Part shown: in pieces, positions 32,713-44,958 of the stretch
How the letters are laid out: every line of letters starts with the position of its first letter
How positions within the stretch are numbered: position 1 is the stretch's first letter
Assembly (NCBI GenBank): GCA_015680685.1
Contig: MNCI01017754.1
Coordinates: 349,903 to 413,902, forward strand
Reading direction: 5' to 3'
DNA from: Gnetum montanum
Taxonomy: Eukaryota > Streptophyta > Gnetopsida > Gnetales > Gnetaceae
Length of the DNA stretch: 64,000 nucleotides
The notes under the pieces: model-generated
Seen by the model: the letters and a program-made list of their open reading frames with translations, nothing else
The model's database searches: none
Told to the model about the DNA's origin: nothing
Made by a program: the position numbers and the translations under genes

Positions 32713-32833
32713 CTTTGTTGTTTGTGCAATAATTAGAACTTAGGAAATCTTTCTCATCATTGGAACAAACCCTTAGGGTTGGTTACAAAAAAATATATTA
32801 ATATATAATACATTGCACACTGAATAGATAATC

Positions 32834-33970
32834 ATGTCTCCTTCTTCGTATGAAAGTGTTTCATTGCCTAGGTTTGATATAGGGAATAATCGGAGGCATA
32901 GTACACATGATAATTCACCAATCCCTCAACAGTTTTTCGTGGTATATGTTCATCCCAATGAGTATATACCAAACTTTACCTTTATCCTCCACCAGTATGA
33001 ACAACTGCATTGGCAAGATTTAGAAGGTAACATAGTATTACCTCCCAATCGGTCAGTCTCGAGCATGCTTCTTCATGATCTCACACGAATTAGTATGTAG
33101 CACTTATAGGCAAAGTACATTGTGCATGATCATGACTTGAGAGAGTATCAACCCATAGAGGCACAGTGTCAAAGGGATTTACAATAGGAGAGAAGTCATG
33201 AATCCATGAAGGGAAAGTTGTCACAGAATGTCCCACATGTCCTAAGAAAAAATGAGGATGGTGAACCTACCTCAGGCAGTTGCCCACACAATGATGTTCC
33301 TCCCATTAACTTTGGTCAAGGGGTTGTGTATTAGAATCTTTACTCAACTATCCATAACCCAGATTCTAGTACTAACAGACATAAAGGGTCTAAAAAGGAA
33401 CATGAACACATGACAAAGATGAACATTCTGATCATAACCGTGATTGAGGCTATCACCACCGAAGAGAAGGAGGTAGGCACCGACATGGTGATGGTCCTCC
33501 TTCTTCTTCATCTTCATCATCTCCTTCACCCTCTCCTTCAGGATCTAGATGTAGTCACAAAGAAAAATACCATGAGGATAAGGGTAGGTGAAATGGAAGT
33601 CAGAGACAAAACAGTCGAGAAAGGGGATTAGGACACTCTAGAGAAACACACCATGAAAGAAGGGAGAGAAGGGAACAACATGGGCATCATAGATGCCACA
33701 GACGAGAAGATCACAATGAACCCCTACTCACTACTCGAAGTATGTTAGACATAACTAAGGTCATTAGGATCCTAACAAGGCATCAAAAGGATAGTAGGAT
33801 CAAGAGATTAGACATGAACAATATCCCATGATTTGAAGGGGGATACAATGCTAATCCTCAAAATCATCTACAAGCATTTCATGATGCATGTGCCTTACAA
33901 AACATAGAAAATGAATGGAAAAAATTAAAGTTGTTTCCACAGATGCTAATCAAAGAAGAAATTCAAACTT
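32834..33970 (+). pseudogene. Gypsy gag pseudogene of element C, truncated
   Basis: Begins at ATG 32834 (MSPSSYESVSLPRFD), 140 bp after the LTR, and can be followed through stops and frameshifts to about 33960. The best block is at 33800-33960: RLDMNNIP, FEGGYNANPQNHLQAFHDAC and LKLFPQMLI, the start of a retrotransposon gag domain. It matches CLDMNNIPKFEGG of the element at 49.9-57 kb. The frame is lost around 33970, and no protease or pol follows. Confidence 0.65.
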
Positions 33971-34634
33971 AATTCAAAAGGAGAAATTAAAGTATCGAAA
34001 CATTAGAGCATTGAAAGAACACTGGAGTATGTAAAAGATCATGAACATGGAATCATTTAAGGACAAATGAAATCGAAGAGGGGTAGATTATCATTGCATA
34101 ACAAAGATAGTGTCTCTTTATAAGAAATATTGTAATTATTATAATTAGACCTAAAAGGGCAAGTTGTAATTAAAATCTAGAAGGGTATATTGTAATAATG
34201 GGCATGTCTCTTAAGGTTATCTTTGGTATTTTGACCTAAGGAATTTATACCTAGGTATTAGAGGTCATATTATTGAAGAGCTACAAAGCTAATAAATGCA
34301 AGTAACAAGTTCTGGATGAAGTAGGATAGGAAGGTTTCTAGTCATTCCTTTTGATTAGTTGCAATCCTAACCATGGTGGAAATGTTGGATTGCCTCTAAG
34401 AAATAGATGTTGATGGAAGATAATCTCAAAAAATCCTCATGGCATGACCTAGATCCATTATTCCACATTAATAAAGAATTATTTTCATTTTCTTTCTAAA
34501 TTTTATTTGTTATTTTCTTTATGCATAATGTTAAATGTTATGAATATTTAACATTTCCCATAACATTTGGGAATGTGATGTCAGAGATAGATTCTACAAA
34601 TTGGAGCATGTTTACTCCAATATTAAAATCATCT
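33971..34634. other. Unassigned, possibly LTR-derived sequence
   Basis: No coding frame. The stretch with AAGTTGTAATT, ATATTGTAATAATGG and similar strings, ending in a GATGTCAGAGA-like motif at 34577, has the feel of a Gypsy LTR with a primer site, but I found no second copy in the window. Confidence 0.25.
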
Positions 34635-35534
34635 TCCAATACTAAATCTAGAGATTATGAAAAGATAATTAATTTGGTAGAAAATTAGAAAACTAACTAT
34701 CTTCAATTATTCAAAGAGAAGATTACAATAAGATTTCATAATAAATAAAATATGCTAACACAACCTTTCTCATACTTAAATGATGTTGTAGAACATGAGG
34801 CTCTATAGCTAGACAATGGTTGTTCTCAATATAAAGACACATCTAATAGAGAGTTTCTTCCACAACCTTGGACTAAGATTTCAACACATAAGCAAGATGT
34901 AAAATACATACAATTGATCTTGGAGCTACAATCATATGTGTACTCACTCAATGTGCTCTATCACACTCTTGCTAAGCATACATCAACTCAAAAGTTTTAA
35001 CCAATGCCTTTCATGACCTCTCATGGTGGAGCAAGCATGAAATACAATTGATATTTATTAACCAAGCAAGATAAAAATTCTAAGAAACCTTTCTTAAGCT
35101 CAACTTGAATATCCTCCATTATTTCCATCTTTTTCACCTTGTCTCAGTTATTTCTAAACTTGAAATAATAATTTTAAAATTTTTCTCTACCCATTCAAAT
35201 TATCTTTGGCCTTTCTAATACATCTAATGGAAATAGGAAATTCTATGAAGATGTCTCACTCATGGATGAGACATCTCTTACTGTAGCTAAGACATATCAG
35301 CTCTTCTTAAGATGTCTCAACTAAGATTTCTCCTCATTCTATGACACATCTCACTAATGTTTGAGATGTTTCATCTCTTATAAGATTTCTGCAACTAAGC
35401 CAAGATATCTCTCTTAAGAGCCTAGATCTCAAACAAGATGACTCCATGACCTCCAAGATATCTCCATGGATCTTGAAACCAACAAAAATATACATGTTGG
35501 AAAGAATAAGGAGATCATAAGAGATGTCCCTAAA
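34635..35534 (-). repeat. 3' LTR of the 34.6-41.3 kb Gypsy element
   Basis: Collinear with 40323-41255: shared start CAATACTAAAT, the block GATAATTAATTT, the CAATGTGCTCTATCACACTC block, and a right end TCCCTA[A/C]A. About 900 bp. The part at 35225-35530 holds several TGTCTC/GAGACA motifs. Confidence 0.75.
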
Positions 35535-35553
35535 CTAGCTCTCCCACCCTTCA
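35535..35553 (-). other. Polypurine tract of the Gypsy element
   Basis: Minus strand GAAGGGTGGGAGAGCTAG directly abuts the 3' LTR, the place where plus-strand priming is expected. Confidence 0.55.
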
Positions 35554-35639
35554 AAAAATAAACTCATGTGAAGAGGGGATTAGGGATTGAGGTGATCCCC
35601 AACTCATGAAGTTTGATCGCATGGACTTGCAAAACATCA

Positions 35640-36920
35640 TTTGCAAACTAATACTTCTAATGGATTAAGTACTCATGCCTCTTGACTCCCAAGTATTAGG
35701 AGCTTTCCTTCCCTTGAGTACAATTTCCTTTCTCTCAATTAAAGGCTTGGACTGATCAATAGCCCCCTTCAACTCATTGATGCTATTCTATATTGTCTTC
35801 TCATCAACTAGTCCATGATAGTGTACAATATTTGAAACATTAAACACAAAATACATACCAACATCATTTGGTAAACTAATTTCAAAAGTATTATCATTAA
35901 TGTTGGTCTTAATTTTGAAAGGTCTCATATTCTTTTTTTTAACTTGAAGAAGTTAACATGTCTTAACTATTCCTTCTTCAAGTGTACCTAAACCAAGATA
36001 CCAACAACAAAATTTGGCTTCCATTTTTTCTCATTCCTCTTTAGGACTTCCTATTTATTCTTCTTCTTAAGATTTAATTTCACTTGTGCATCAAGAGTCC
36101 TTATCTCTTGCTACAAATCAACAATAAGTTGAGCTTCATCATCAAAGCTCTTCAAGGTGTCCACTGTCTTAGGAAAAACCCCATAATTCATATCAAATGA
36201 GCTTTTATCAATAGTAACATGAAAAAAATTATTATATGAAAACTTAACATGATACAATAATTTTTACCAACTATTTGATTATCCATCACACAAATACCTA
36301 AAAATGTTTAATAAGGATTTATTCACCACCTTCATTTGGCCATTAGATTATGGATGATATACATTGGAAAAATTTACAATTGTCCCTAAAATTTTTTAGA
36401 GGAACCTCTAAAAGTGACTTGTGAATTTAGAGTTCTTGTCATTAACAATATGCAAATGAATCCCATGCAAATTCACAACATTCTAAAAAAATAAAGTTGT
36501 ATCATGAGAAGCATCACTCACCTTTTTTAATGGAATGAAATGTGCCATCTTGGAAAATATATCCATAATAATAAAAATTGAATTGTTTCCACTTTTTGTT
36601 TTTGAATACCACTCATAAAATTCATAGACACTTTCCGATGGACCTTTGGGAATTTGCAAAGGTATATAATGTCCATCCACTTCTTTACCTTCTTTAAACA
36701 TTAGATAAGTTAAATACTCCTTCATAAATTTTGAAACTTTAGTTATCATAATAGGCTAAAAATAAAGCCTATCCGCAAGTTCCAATGTTTTATCCTTGCC
36801 CACGTAACCTACCATGGTACTATAATGCTTTTCAAATAATTTTTTTTTTCTAAAATCACAATTAGGAATACATACCTTTCCATTTTTAAATAATAGTTCA
36901 TCTTGAATATGATAGTTACT
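35640..36920 (-). pseudogene. Gypsy integrase domain (decayed)
   Basis: The central part is well kept: LQIPKGPSESVYEF, then KTKSGNNSIFIIMDIFSKMA and HFIPLKKVSDASHDT (36749-36483). The family has a catalytic Asp in the VVDRFSKMAHF block, kept here as MDIFSKMAHF. The second block reads VNDKNSKFTSHF (Asp kept). The third reads GQMKVVNKSL where GQTEVVNRSL is usual, so the catalytic Glu has become Lys. The C-terminal domain follows at 35940-35790. Stops and short indels are present. Confidence 0.75.
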
Positions 36921-37079
36921 CCATTGGTCCATCCTACTCAACAATGGCTCTTTGAGGCTTCTTCAAACCTATCAAAAATCAACACCATGCTAACACAAAT
37001 CAAAAACATCACCCATATATTCCACATGAGGTATGTTGAAATTCACCATAAGCATTCTAGACAATGCATCAATAACCAC

Positions 37080-37620
37080 ATTGGATTTTTCACTTTTGTG
37101 TTTTAACACAAAATTAAATTCCTATAACCATGTAATCCACTTTGTATGCTTTACACTCAACCTATTTTTGAAATTTCTAAATTATACTGCTCTATGGTCT
37201 ATCATCAAATTCAAATCATTGGGTAACATTTTAAGCCTCCAATGCTTGATTTCTTGAAGAATAGCCTATAAATCTTTATTATATATGTTGTAGTTTTTCC
37301 TTGACTCATTCAAATTTTTAGAAAAGAAAGCAATTGGCCTACCTTCTTGTGAAAGTACCACACTAATGGCAAGCCCACTTGCATCCACCTCCACTAGAAA
37401 AAGCTTCTAAAAATATGGAATTGCAAGTACTAGTTCATTAGTAATATTTGCTTTCAACAAGTCAATGCTTCCTTGATTTTTATTATTCCACTTGAAATCT
37501 TTATTTTTCTTCAACAAAGAAAACATAGATCATGAGATACCACTAAAATTTTTGATAAAAAATCTATAAAAACTTGATAAAATAAGGAATGATTTTACCT
37601 CCCTAACATTCTTAGGAGTT
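37080..37620 (-). pseudogene. Gypsy RNase H domain (decayed)
   Basis: Minus strand at about 37420-37080 reads VEVDASGLAISVVLSQEGRP, then FFSKNLNESRKNY, then HWRLKML and KHTKWIT, then VIDALSRM. This is the usual Ty3/Gypsy RNase H order, with the DAS and DALSR motifs visible. A few TAG stops interrupt it. Confidence 0.75.
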
Positions 37621-38330
37621 ATCTAATACCTAATAGCCTTCACCATGATACCTTCTATTTAAATTTGATTTTTAGAAATCATATGATCCAAATATGTGAT
37701 TTCCCTCTTGAAGAAATGACTTTTCTTTACATTGATCACTAATTATGCCTCCTCCAACTTAAGACACATCATCCACAAGTGATCCAAATGCTCTTCCTCA
37801 TTAGAGCTATACACCAAAATATTGTTAAAAAATAATACAACACTTACTAATCAAGTTCTTCAGTACATCATGAATCAACCTCATGAATGTAGTAGGTGTA
37901 TTTTAAATCCCAAATGGCATCATCAACCTCTCAAATAATCCATCTTATATCTTGAAAGCTATTTTCCATTCATCATTAGGCTTGATTCAAATTTGATGGT
38001 AACCACTCTTCAGATCAATTTTTCTAAAAATATCTACATTGGTAAGGACATTAAAAATATCTCCCATTCTTAGAATAGGGAACCTATACCTCACTATTAT
38101 CCTATTCACTTCATTAAAATTAGTGCACATCCTTCCTTCATTGCTATTCTTCTTTGGCACTAGCATTGCTAGAACTGCATAAGGTGAAACGGATTCTCTC
38201 ATGAAGCCATTTGCAAGTAACTCCTTTACTTTCCTTTTGAATTTAGCTCTCTAATTTAGTGTCATCATGTAAGCTCTCTCATTTGGAGTAGTGGAACTAC
38301 AGATGAAATTAATGCAATTTTTTACATTCC
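37621..38330 (-). pseudogene. Gypsy reverse transcriptase domain (decayed)
   Basis: The open piece at 38202-37987 reads SVSPYAVLAMLVPKKNSNEG, then RMCTNFNEVN and FRKIDLKSGYHQI, the palm region with the first catalytic Asp (IDLKSGYHQI). The YxDD box, near 37806-37840, reads VLFFNNILVYSS: both catalytic Asp are Asn, each explained by one G-to-A change. HMISKNQI-type text follows. The RT is therefore inactive. Confidence 0.8.
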
Positions 38331-38479
38331 TCATTAGTGAAAATCCATCTAATTTCCTCTTGAACACCTTAGGAAATTTCTCCTTCAAGCCTAGCATATC
38401 TATAGAAAGTTCAGTCTATACATCCTCATGATTAGAAGAAATTGTTGATATAACAACAAATTCAAAACCTATTTCCTCA

Positions 38480-38960
38480 TGTTTCTTAATGTATTTTCCC
38501 TTTCCTATAAGGATTAAGGAAGAATTAAGTGAGTTTTATTATCTTACTTGTTTAGCTATCATGGGAATAAACTCATGGATTCCATCAGATCTAGATACAA
38601 TCGATACATTTCTTGCTTCATCAAATTTATCAACATTATCAAAATTCCAAGATCTACTAAAAATTACATCAACACAATCTATTGAAAGCACATCACACTT
38701 CAAAACATCATGAAAATCTCTAATTTTAAATTTTAAAGTACATTGTTTCCTCACCTCTTAATAGCAATCTCTATACAACCAATGCACTTTATAGGGTCTA
38801 TGATGAGGATTAGTTATCAAACCTAATTTAGTAGCTATCCTAAAATAAATAACATTTTCTTTGGTACTCCCATCAATCAAAATATAAATCCATTTTCCAT
38901 TAAGTAAGCATATAGCCCCAATATGAAATAACTATTAGCATGATGATCTCCTATATTCAC
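38480..38960 (-). pseudogene. Gypsy protease and linker to RT (decayed)
   Basis: Minus 38754-38539 reads LKFKIRDFHDVLKCDVLSID, then FSRSWNFDNVDKFDEARN. This corresponds to the end of the retroviral-type aspartic protease region of Gypsy elements (usual form: DEVLCDV...LLGRPW...D). The active-site part upstream, up to about 38960, is poorly preserved. Confidence 0.6.
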
Positions 38961-39079
38961 ATTCCCCATGAATGCACAAGAAGTTAATTTAGTAACTTTA
39001 TTAATCTTGGAAGCATTAGGATTACCTCATTGAAGATCTTGGCTTGATGTTTTCTCCACCTCCATGACTTACATTTCTT

Positions 39080-40176
39080 TGCCTTGGCTACCTTGTGAAG
39101 TGGACATTCCAAAATGCTTATGTCCCTATTCTTCACATTTGAAGCAGTAGATCTTTAATGAGAATATACCTTAATCCTTACTTTTTTTGCTTTGGTCCTT
39201 CTTGGTTTAACCTTTTTCATCATCCTTCTCTATCTTCATTTCATGGCTATCATCCTTGTCTTCATATTGGGACTTGAATTACTTCTCATATTTGGATCAC
39301 ATGTCATTCCCTTTAGAAGTTGGTTTGCTCCTACTTCTGAATCCACTTAATTTCTTTTCAGTCTTGAATCCAAATCATAACCTTCATCAATATTTTATGT
39401 CACATAGAATAACAACTCCTACTAATATGTCATTTTAAGACCTAAAAATATTGAAGCCTATTCATACTCCTTCCAGTTCACCTCAACTTTATGAAATAGA
39501 TCACAAAATTTGAGATAGAATTCTTTGACATCCTTGTCACCTTGCCTTAGAAATTTCAACTTCATGATAGTGTCTTCTCTCTAATGAAATTGCTTAAATT
39601 TTCTTCTCAACATGTATTTCATCATATTCCAATATCTAATGGGTTGATCGTTTTGTCTTTCATAATCTTGTAACTTCTTTTTCCACCAAGTAGCAACCAT
39701 ATCTTCTAATCTAGATTTAGCAATAGGTATCCTTAAGTTATTTGGTACCTCCTCCAACTCAAAGTGCTTGTCACATGTCTTCATCCAACTTGAAAAAGAA
39801 TTAGTTTCATCTACACCATTGAAAGTCTTCAACTCAATATACGAAAGTCTTGTAGCAATACTAAATTCTCTAATAAGCCTTATCTCATCTTCCTCATCTA
39901 GCTTGAAACGAGAAGAAGTACTTACCACTATTGAAGCCCTTGGAATTCTCATATGAGGAATAAAATTTTCTTCCATTGGAATCCTTGGATGATAGGTTCC
40001 TATATTCCTATAGCTGGATTGCCCTTTCTCATCATCTGCTTCCTTTCCACTAGGTTATGAAACTTCGTTATGAGAACATGAATGTTGGTCATCTTTGCTT
40101 GTTTGAATATGACTAGGGCCTACATTTATATCCACCAAGTAACCATTAGTTGAAATTTAGAGTTCTTACTCTCCAT
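39080..40176 (-). pseudogene. Gypsy gag with zinc knuckle (decayed)
   Basis: Likely start is ATG 40176-40174 (MESKNSKFQ). The central open part (39976-39581) reads FNGVDETNSFSSWMKTCDKH, FELEEVPNNL, and VATWWKKKLQDYERQ, a retrotransposon gag domain with the usual W-x-x-W...F and TWW features. A zinc knuckle near 39090-39150 begins CFKCEE-stop-GHKH; the last Cys seems lost. The fragment at 4463-5600 belongs to the same family. Confidence 0.75.
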
Positions 40177-40322
40177 ATTCTTGTTCAAGACTTACACCTA
40201 TTTCTTCTTAGGAACCATCTAAATTTAACAAAATCCTCAAAACAAGTGCAAGCAATAATCAACACTAAGCTTGAATATCAATAATTAGCTAAATCAAGTT
40301 CACTAAAATATTAAGCTTACCT

Positions 40323-41255
40323 TGCAATACTAAATTTGGATATTATGAAAGATAATTAATTTTCTAAAAAATAAGAAATCTAGCTATCTTCAATTATTTA
40401 AGGAGAAGATTATAATAAGGTTCCACAACCTATAAAACATCCAAACGTAACTTCTCTCATACTTAAGTGATGCTATAGAGCATAAGGCTCTATAACCACA
40501 TAATGGATATTCTCAATATAGGACACAATCAATAGAAATTCTCTCTCACAACCTAGGACTAAGATCTCAACACACAAGAAAGACCTAGAACACACAAGTC
40601 AATCCATCATAGAATTAACCTTAGAGCTACAACTAGATATGCACTTACTCAATGTGCTCTATCACACTCTTGCTACGCTTACAATAACTCAAGAGATCTC
40701 AAAAATACATCTCATGATCTCTCATGGTGGTACAAGTAGGAAAGGAAACACAATCCATGTTTATTATGCAAGGAAGACAAAATCCTAGGAAACCTTCCTC
40801 AAGCTTAACTTGAAGATCCTCCACTATTTTCATCTTTTTTCACCTTGTCTCAGTTGTTTCCAAACTTGGAATGATAATTTCAAAGGTTTCCTTGCAAATT
40901 TCAATCATCTCTAAAATTTCTAGGATGTCTCATTGAGAAATAGGTAATTCTAGGAAGATGTATCACTCTTGCTTGAGGTGTCTCCTACTATAGGTAAGAG
41001 GTCTTAGCTCTTCTTGAGATGTTTCAATTGATACTTCTCCTGATTATATGAGACTTCTCACTTGAGATATCTCATCTTTTCTAAAAATTTTGCAACTCAG
41101 TCAAGACATCTTTTATCATCCAAGATGTCTCTTTAAAGAGCCCAAATCTCAAATAAGATGACTTCATGACCTCCAAGATGCCTTCATAGGGCCAAAAACC
41201 TACAAGAATACATATGTATGGAAAGAACAAGCAAATTAGAAGATATTTCCCTACA
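40323..41255 (-). repeat. 5' LTR of the 34.6-41.3 kb Gypsy element
   Basis: About 930 bp with TG at 40323 and CA at 41255 on the plus strand (LTR termini are the same on both strands). Collinear with 34635-35534. Differences between the two are mostly transitions plus small indels, so the insertion is old. Confidence 0.75.
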
Positions 41256-42051
41256 CCACAAATTGATCAAGTACCAATTAGGGCAAAACATCCTACCAAC
41301 TAAGCTATTTATTATAACATTATAATGTTTTCTCAAATGAGTAGTCATAGCATAAGAAAGAAATATGTGTAACTCATCTTCAAGGGATCCTAATATACAC
41401 AGCCTACAAATGCACTCTTGTTAAAGGAGTTCAATACATCTTTCACTTTAAATTCTAAAATAAGAACTTAAGAGAAATTTGCTTATAGCATTTTGATATT
41501 TAATTGGAGTAGCAACTAAGAAATAGTGAGCTTCTACATCTAGTTTATTAGATTTAATGTAAAGTAAATAAAATTTTTTCTTGCCTTCTCCATTAGATTA
41601 CATGTATATTAAAATATTTTTCTTAACTAGTTCACAAATAAGCTTAAAATTTTACTACAAATCCTTCCAAGAGATATTCCATTTTTTCAATCATTGCATT
41701 CTCTAAAAATACCAATCATGATATTTTGAATCCTCAAAAACTACTTTAGAACACACTTATATTTTAAGAAGTAGGAGAATCATATAGAGTAAATAAAATT
41801 AGCTACTTATATCAGTGTTTATCATTTCCAAGCTCTCATAAAAGAAATACAATGGCCATGGTAGGTTATAACATAAATTAGATCATTACTAGGTAGTTGA
41901 ATTCTAGTTGATCTAATTTTTTCAAAACAAGGCTAGAATGATGATTAGGTATGTGAACTTAATGGTAGAATAAGGCAAGTTGTAGATAGGAGATTAACTA
42001 AACAATGTATCATAATATACAAAATCAATTTCAAGTATATACTAAGTCAAG
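41256..42051. other. Unassigned AT-rich sequence, possible LINE remnant
   Basis: No supported gene. The minus strand at about 41640-41760 reads a W/C-rich piece vaguely like the region after a LINE zinc motif, and could belong to the LINE remnant at 43.9-44.9 kb across the gap. This is weak. Confidence 0.25.
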
Positions 42052-42850
42052 TTTTGGGTAGTAGTTGGTGTAGTAATTCCTATCATAAGTGGTATCAAAT
42101 AAAGTTACGAGTCATCCATACACATGAATGAAGATTCAAATGAAACCACTCATCAACTTAGGGACAAGTTAAAATCTAAGGAGGATCATTTGATGGAAGA
42201 CCATTAACACAAACTATGATGAGGAGCACTTGCCCTACCATGGATAAGAGCAACTAATGCTGGTGTTGAAGGTCTATCAATGAATGTGGTAGTTTGATGA
42301 AAAATTCTATCCAAGAAAGCAAGCTTCTATTGAAGAAAGAAATAAAAAATGGGTGTTTGAAATACCCCACATGGAAGAGTAGAAGAAGAAGTGAAGAACA
42401 TAAAATTGACCCTACATCCTCATATTCAAAATCATGATTTTAGGTGGTGGATAATGTAATGGTTTCCATCATAAGTGATATCAATGCAAGTTTTGAGTCA
42501 TGCACATGAACACATGGAGGTGCAGATGAAATCGCACATCAGCTTAGGGATGCATTGAAATCCAAGGAGGGTTGTTTGATGGAGGATCATAAACCTAGAC
42601 TATGATGAAGAGAAATCATGCTACCATGGATGAGGGCATCTAAGGCCAGTAAGAAGGTTTGGTGTTAAATGTGGCAAGCTAACAATATACTCTAATCAAC
42701 AAAGTAGGATTCCACTAAGGAAAGCTACAAAAATGTGGATGTTGAAAATATTCCACATGAAAGAGGAAACTAATAAGTGAAGAACATAAAATGAGCCCTA
42801 AACCATCATATTTACAACCATATTTTTGGGTAGTGGATGGTGCAATAGTT
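42052..42850. repeat. 386-bp tandem repeat, two copies plus a partial third
   Basis: Unit starts at 42052, 42438 and 42824 (TTTTGGGTAGTAGTTGG, TTTTAGGTGGTGGATAATG, TTTTTGGGTAGTGGATGG), both spacings 386 bp. Shared inner landmarks include CATCATAAGTG, CATGAA, AAATC[T/C]AAGGAGG, CTATGATGA, ACCATGGAT and GTGAAGAACATAAAAT. The units are clearly diverged, so the array is old. A GTGGTATCAA string in unit 1 resembles a primer site, but no LTR boundary is evident. Function unknown. Confidence 0.75.
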
Positions 42851-43040
42851 CCCATTAGTATTATTATGCTATTTAGTTTTATTCAATCTTTGATAACAAT
42901 TTGACTTTAAAGTTTCTTTTATGTGTTTTTGTATAGTATACGCATGTGGCTTTTGAGAACATCAAACTTATGATTGTGCAAAATTACATCTTTGATTCTA
43001 AGTATATATTGAGACATCATTATATTGTGCTTAAGTTTTA

Positions 43041-43356
43041 NNNNNNNNNNNNNNNNNNNNNNNNNNNNNNNNNNNNNNNNNNNNNNNNNNNNNNNNNNNN
43101 NNNNNNNNNNNNNNNNNNNNNNNNNNNNNNNNNNNNNNNNNNNNNNNNNNNNNNNNNNNNNNNNNNNNNNNNNNNNNNNNNNNNNNNNNNNNNNNNNNNN
43201 NNNNNNNNNNNNNNNNNNNNNNNNNNNNNNNNNNNNNNNNNNNNNNNNNNNNNNNNNNNNNNNNNNNNNNNNNNNNNNNNNNNNNNNNNNNNNNNNNNNN
43301 NNNNNNNNNNNNNNNNNNNNNNNNNNNNNNNNNNNNNNNNNNNNNNNNNNNNNNNN
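43041..43356. other. Assembly gap (316 N)
   Basis: Run of N. Any reading frame across it is meaningless. Confidence 0.99.
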
Positions 43357-43879
43357 TCTAAAGGAAAAATCCAATGTTTTTGGGAATGTCTTTTCAAGTT
43401 TTCATCCTTACAGCCAATATTTAAAGACCATCCCTCTAAGATAGAAAAGAGTTCTAAACAACCCTCACAGGTTTTTACTACTTACTAAAATATTTCTTAT
43501 ATTGAAAAAAAGAAAACTACCTCTAAAGATAAAAGAAAGAATTATTTAGACATAATAAGAAAATAGCAATAGAAGATAATAGCGTCCCTAACTTGAGCTT
43601 CTAAAATAAAAAGAAATTAATGATGTATGAAACAAATTATTTTTTGACTTTCACTGAACATTTTTTTTCTTTGGTTGAAGTTATACTTGAAAAATGACAT
43701 CTTTGAGAATTCAATATTTAACTCTTGAAGAAAGACAATAGTTATGCTCTTGCTACTAGAAAATAATTGTACACTAAAGATTCCAAATAGATTAAAGAAT
43801 AAATAGTCAAACACACTTCCAAATAAAAAGAAATGAAGTAGACAAAGCAAGTTGATTGCTAAGAATGATATCATTGATG

Positions 43880-44932
43880 CTGGGTTGACATTTGTTATAA
43901 ATTATTGATGTTCATTTCTAAGTATACTATGCAACTAAACACTCAAAAAAATATGAAAAAATGAGTCTTTACTTTCATAAAGATGACATTGAGGAGAAAT
44001 AATTCCCATATGTTGAAGATAAGTATTGATAGAAAGACCTTAATGAATAAGACACTATAAAAAATATGAATTTTTGAAAGGGTAGGAATTCTTTAAATAT
44101 CTTCCATTTTCCTCATTCAAAAGTGTGATGATAATTACCTTTTCTAGATCTTATTAAATTTATTATAAATAAAATTCATTTTGATAATAATTTCATATGC
44201 AACTTTGGAGTTAGAAGAAAAAATAGATCTACCATCCTTTCAAAAAGCTTGAGGCAAGATATTGTTAACTCTAAATAAACTCTTAAGATTAGAAATTCAT
44301 ATTTTAAAATGTTTTTTCTCTTTATATTCAAACAATAGGGGCTAGAAGTCTCCTTCCATGTAATCCATCTATCATGCATACATAGATAATAAATTATAGT
44401 AATGCTAAATTTACTCTAAGTGGTACACAATCTAAATGAATAAGTAGCCTAAGCTTTTTCATTGAAAGAAAGCCACCATGGGCTAATTTGCCTAAGCATA
44501 TATTTTGAAATTATAGCATGATTATAATTCCAATATTTTCTAAGCATGTATGATGTCTTTCAAATTAATTTACTCAAGAACTAGGAATATAAATGGCTGA
44601 AGGAACAACAAGATAGTAAAGAAAATTACTAGAAGACTAACAATTATCATTTTTAAGTTTTCCTTGTATAAGTCTATTTCATAAAAGAAGCATCTAAATA
44701 TCATATCCATTAATGCATTTTAAAATTCATTTTACTTAGAGAGAAATACCCTAGTTATAAAACTTAGTAAGGCTAGCTCCTCCATCTTTCTCACTGCTAG
44801 CGATAATATTTCAAGAAACTCTAAAAACAACCTTATCTATTTTGCTTAATAAACCAAAGAGATTGATAGATAATTCGATTAATTTTATCATAAGAAGCTT
44901 TTGTAGGAGCCCAACTATGGATTGAGAACTTA
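43880..44932 (-). pseudogene. LINE reverse transcriptase C-terminal remnant
   Basis: On the minus strand, right to left: IHSWAPTKASYDKINRIIYQ (44930-44870), then WNIIASSEKDGGASLTKF (about 44810-44760). The latter corresponds to the W-x-x-I-C-x-P-K-x-x-GG-L block after the RT palm. Then come RQISPWWLSF near 44480 and finally SINTYLQHMGIISPQCHLY with FFHIF (about 44020-43930), which fits the zf-RVT block (L-x-x-RGI...P-x-C-x-x-C...H-x-F). The order and spacing match a plant LINE ORF2 end. It is broken by stops and stops abruptly at a poly-G/N junction. Confidence 0.6.
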
Positions 44933-44958
44933 GGGGGGGGGGGGGGGGGGGGGGGGGN
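44933..44958. other. 25-base poly-G run ending in N
   Basis: G at 44933-44957, N at 44958. It stands exactly between the LINE remnant and a Copia LTR. Long poly-G is a known artefact of two-colour sequencing, so I treat it as a suspect assembly joint. Confidence 0.8.

Larger units (their letters stand above)
34635..41255 (-). mobile_element. Ty3/Gypsy retrotransposon with both LTRs, inactive
   Basis: About 6.6 kb, read on the minus strand: LTR, gag, zinc knuckle, protease, RT, RNase H, integrase, LTR. The order RT before integrase makes it Gypsy. The integrase C-terminal part near 35790-35940 reads FKIKTNINDNTFEISLP and FNVSNIVHYH, a form I associate with chromovirus-type elements; the exact clade is uncertain. 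A polypurine tract (GAAGGGTGGGAGAGCTAG on the minus strand) borders the 3' LTR. Both LTRs and every coding domain carry many decay mutations. Confidence 0.8.

Noticed and set aside
42090-42105. GTGGTATCAA in the 386-bp repeat as a Copia primer site
   Set aside because: No LTR end directly before it and no gag after it; the second unit has a changed version.
42919-43488. Frames of 119-180 codons spanning the gap
   Set aside because: They consist mostly of unknown residues from N and carry no information.
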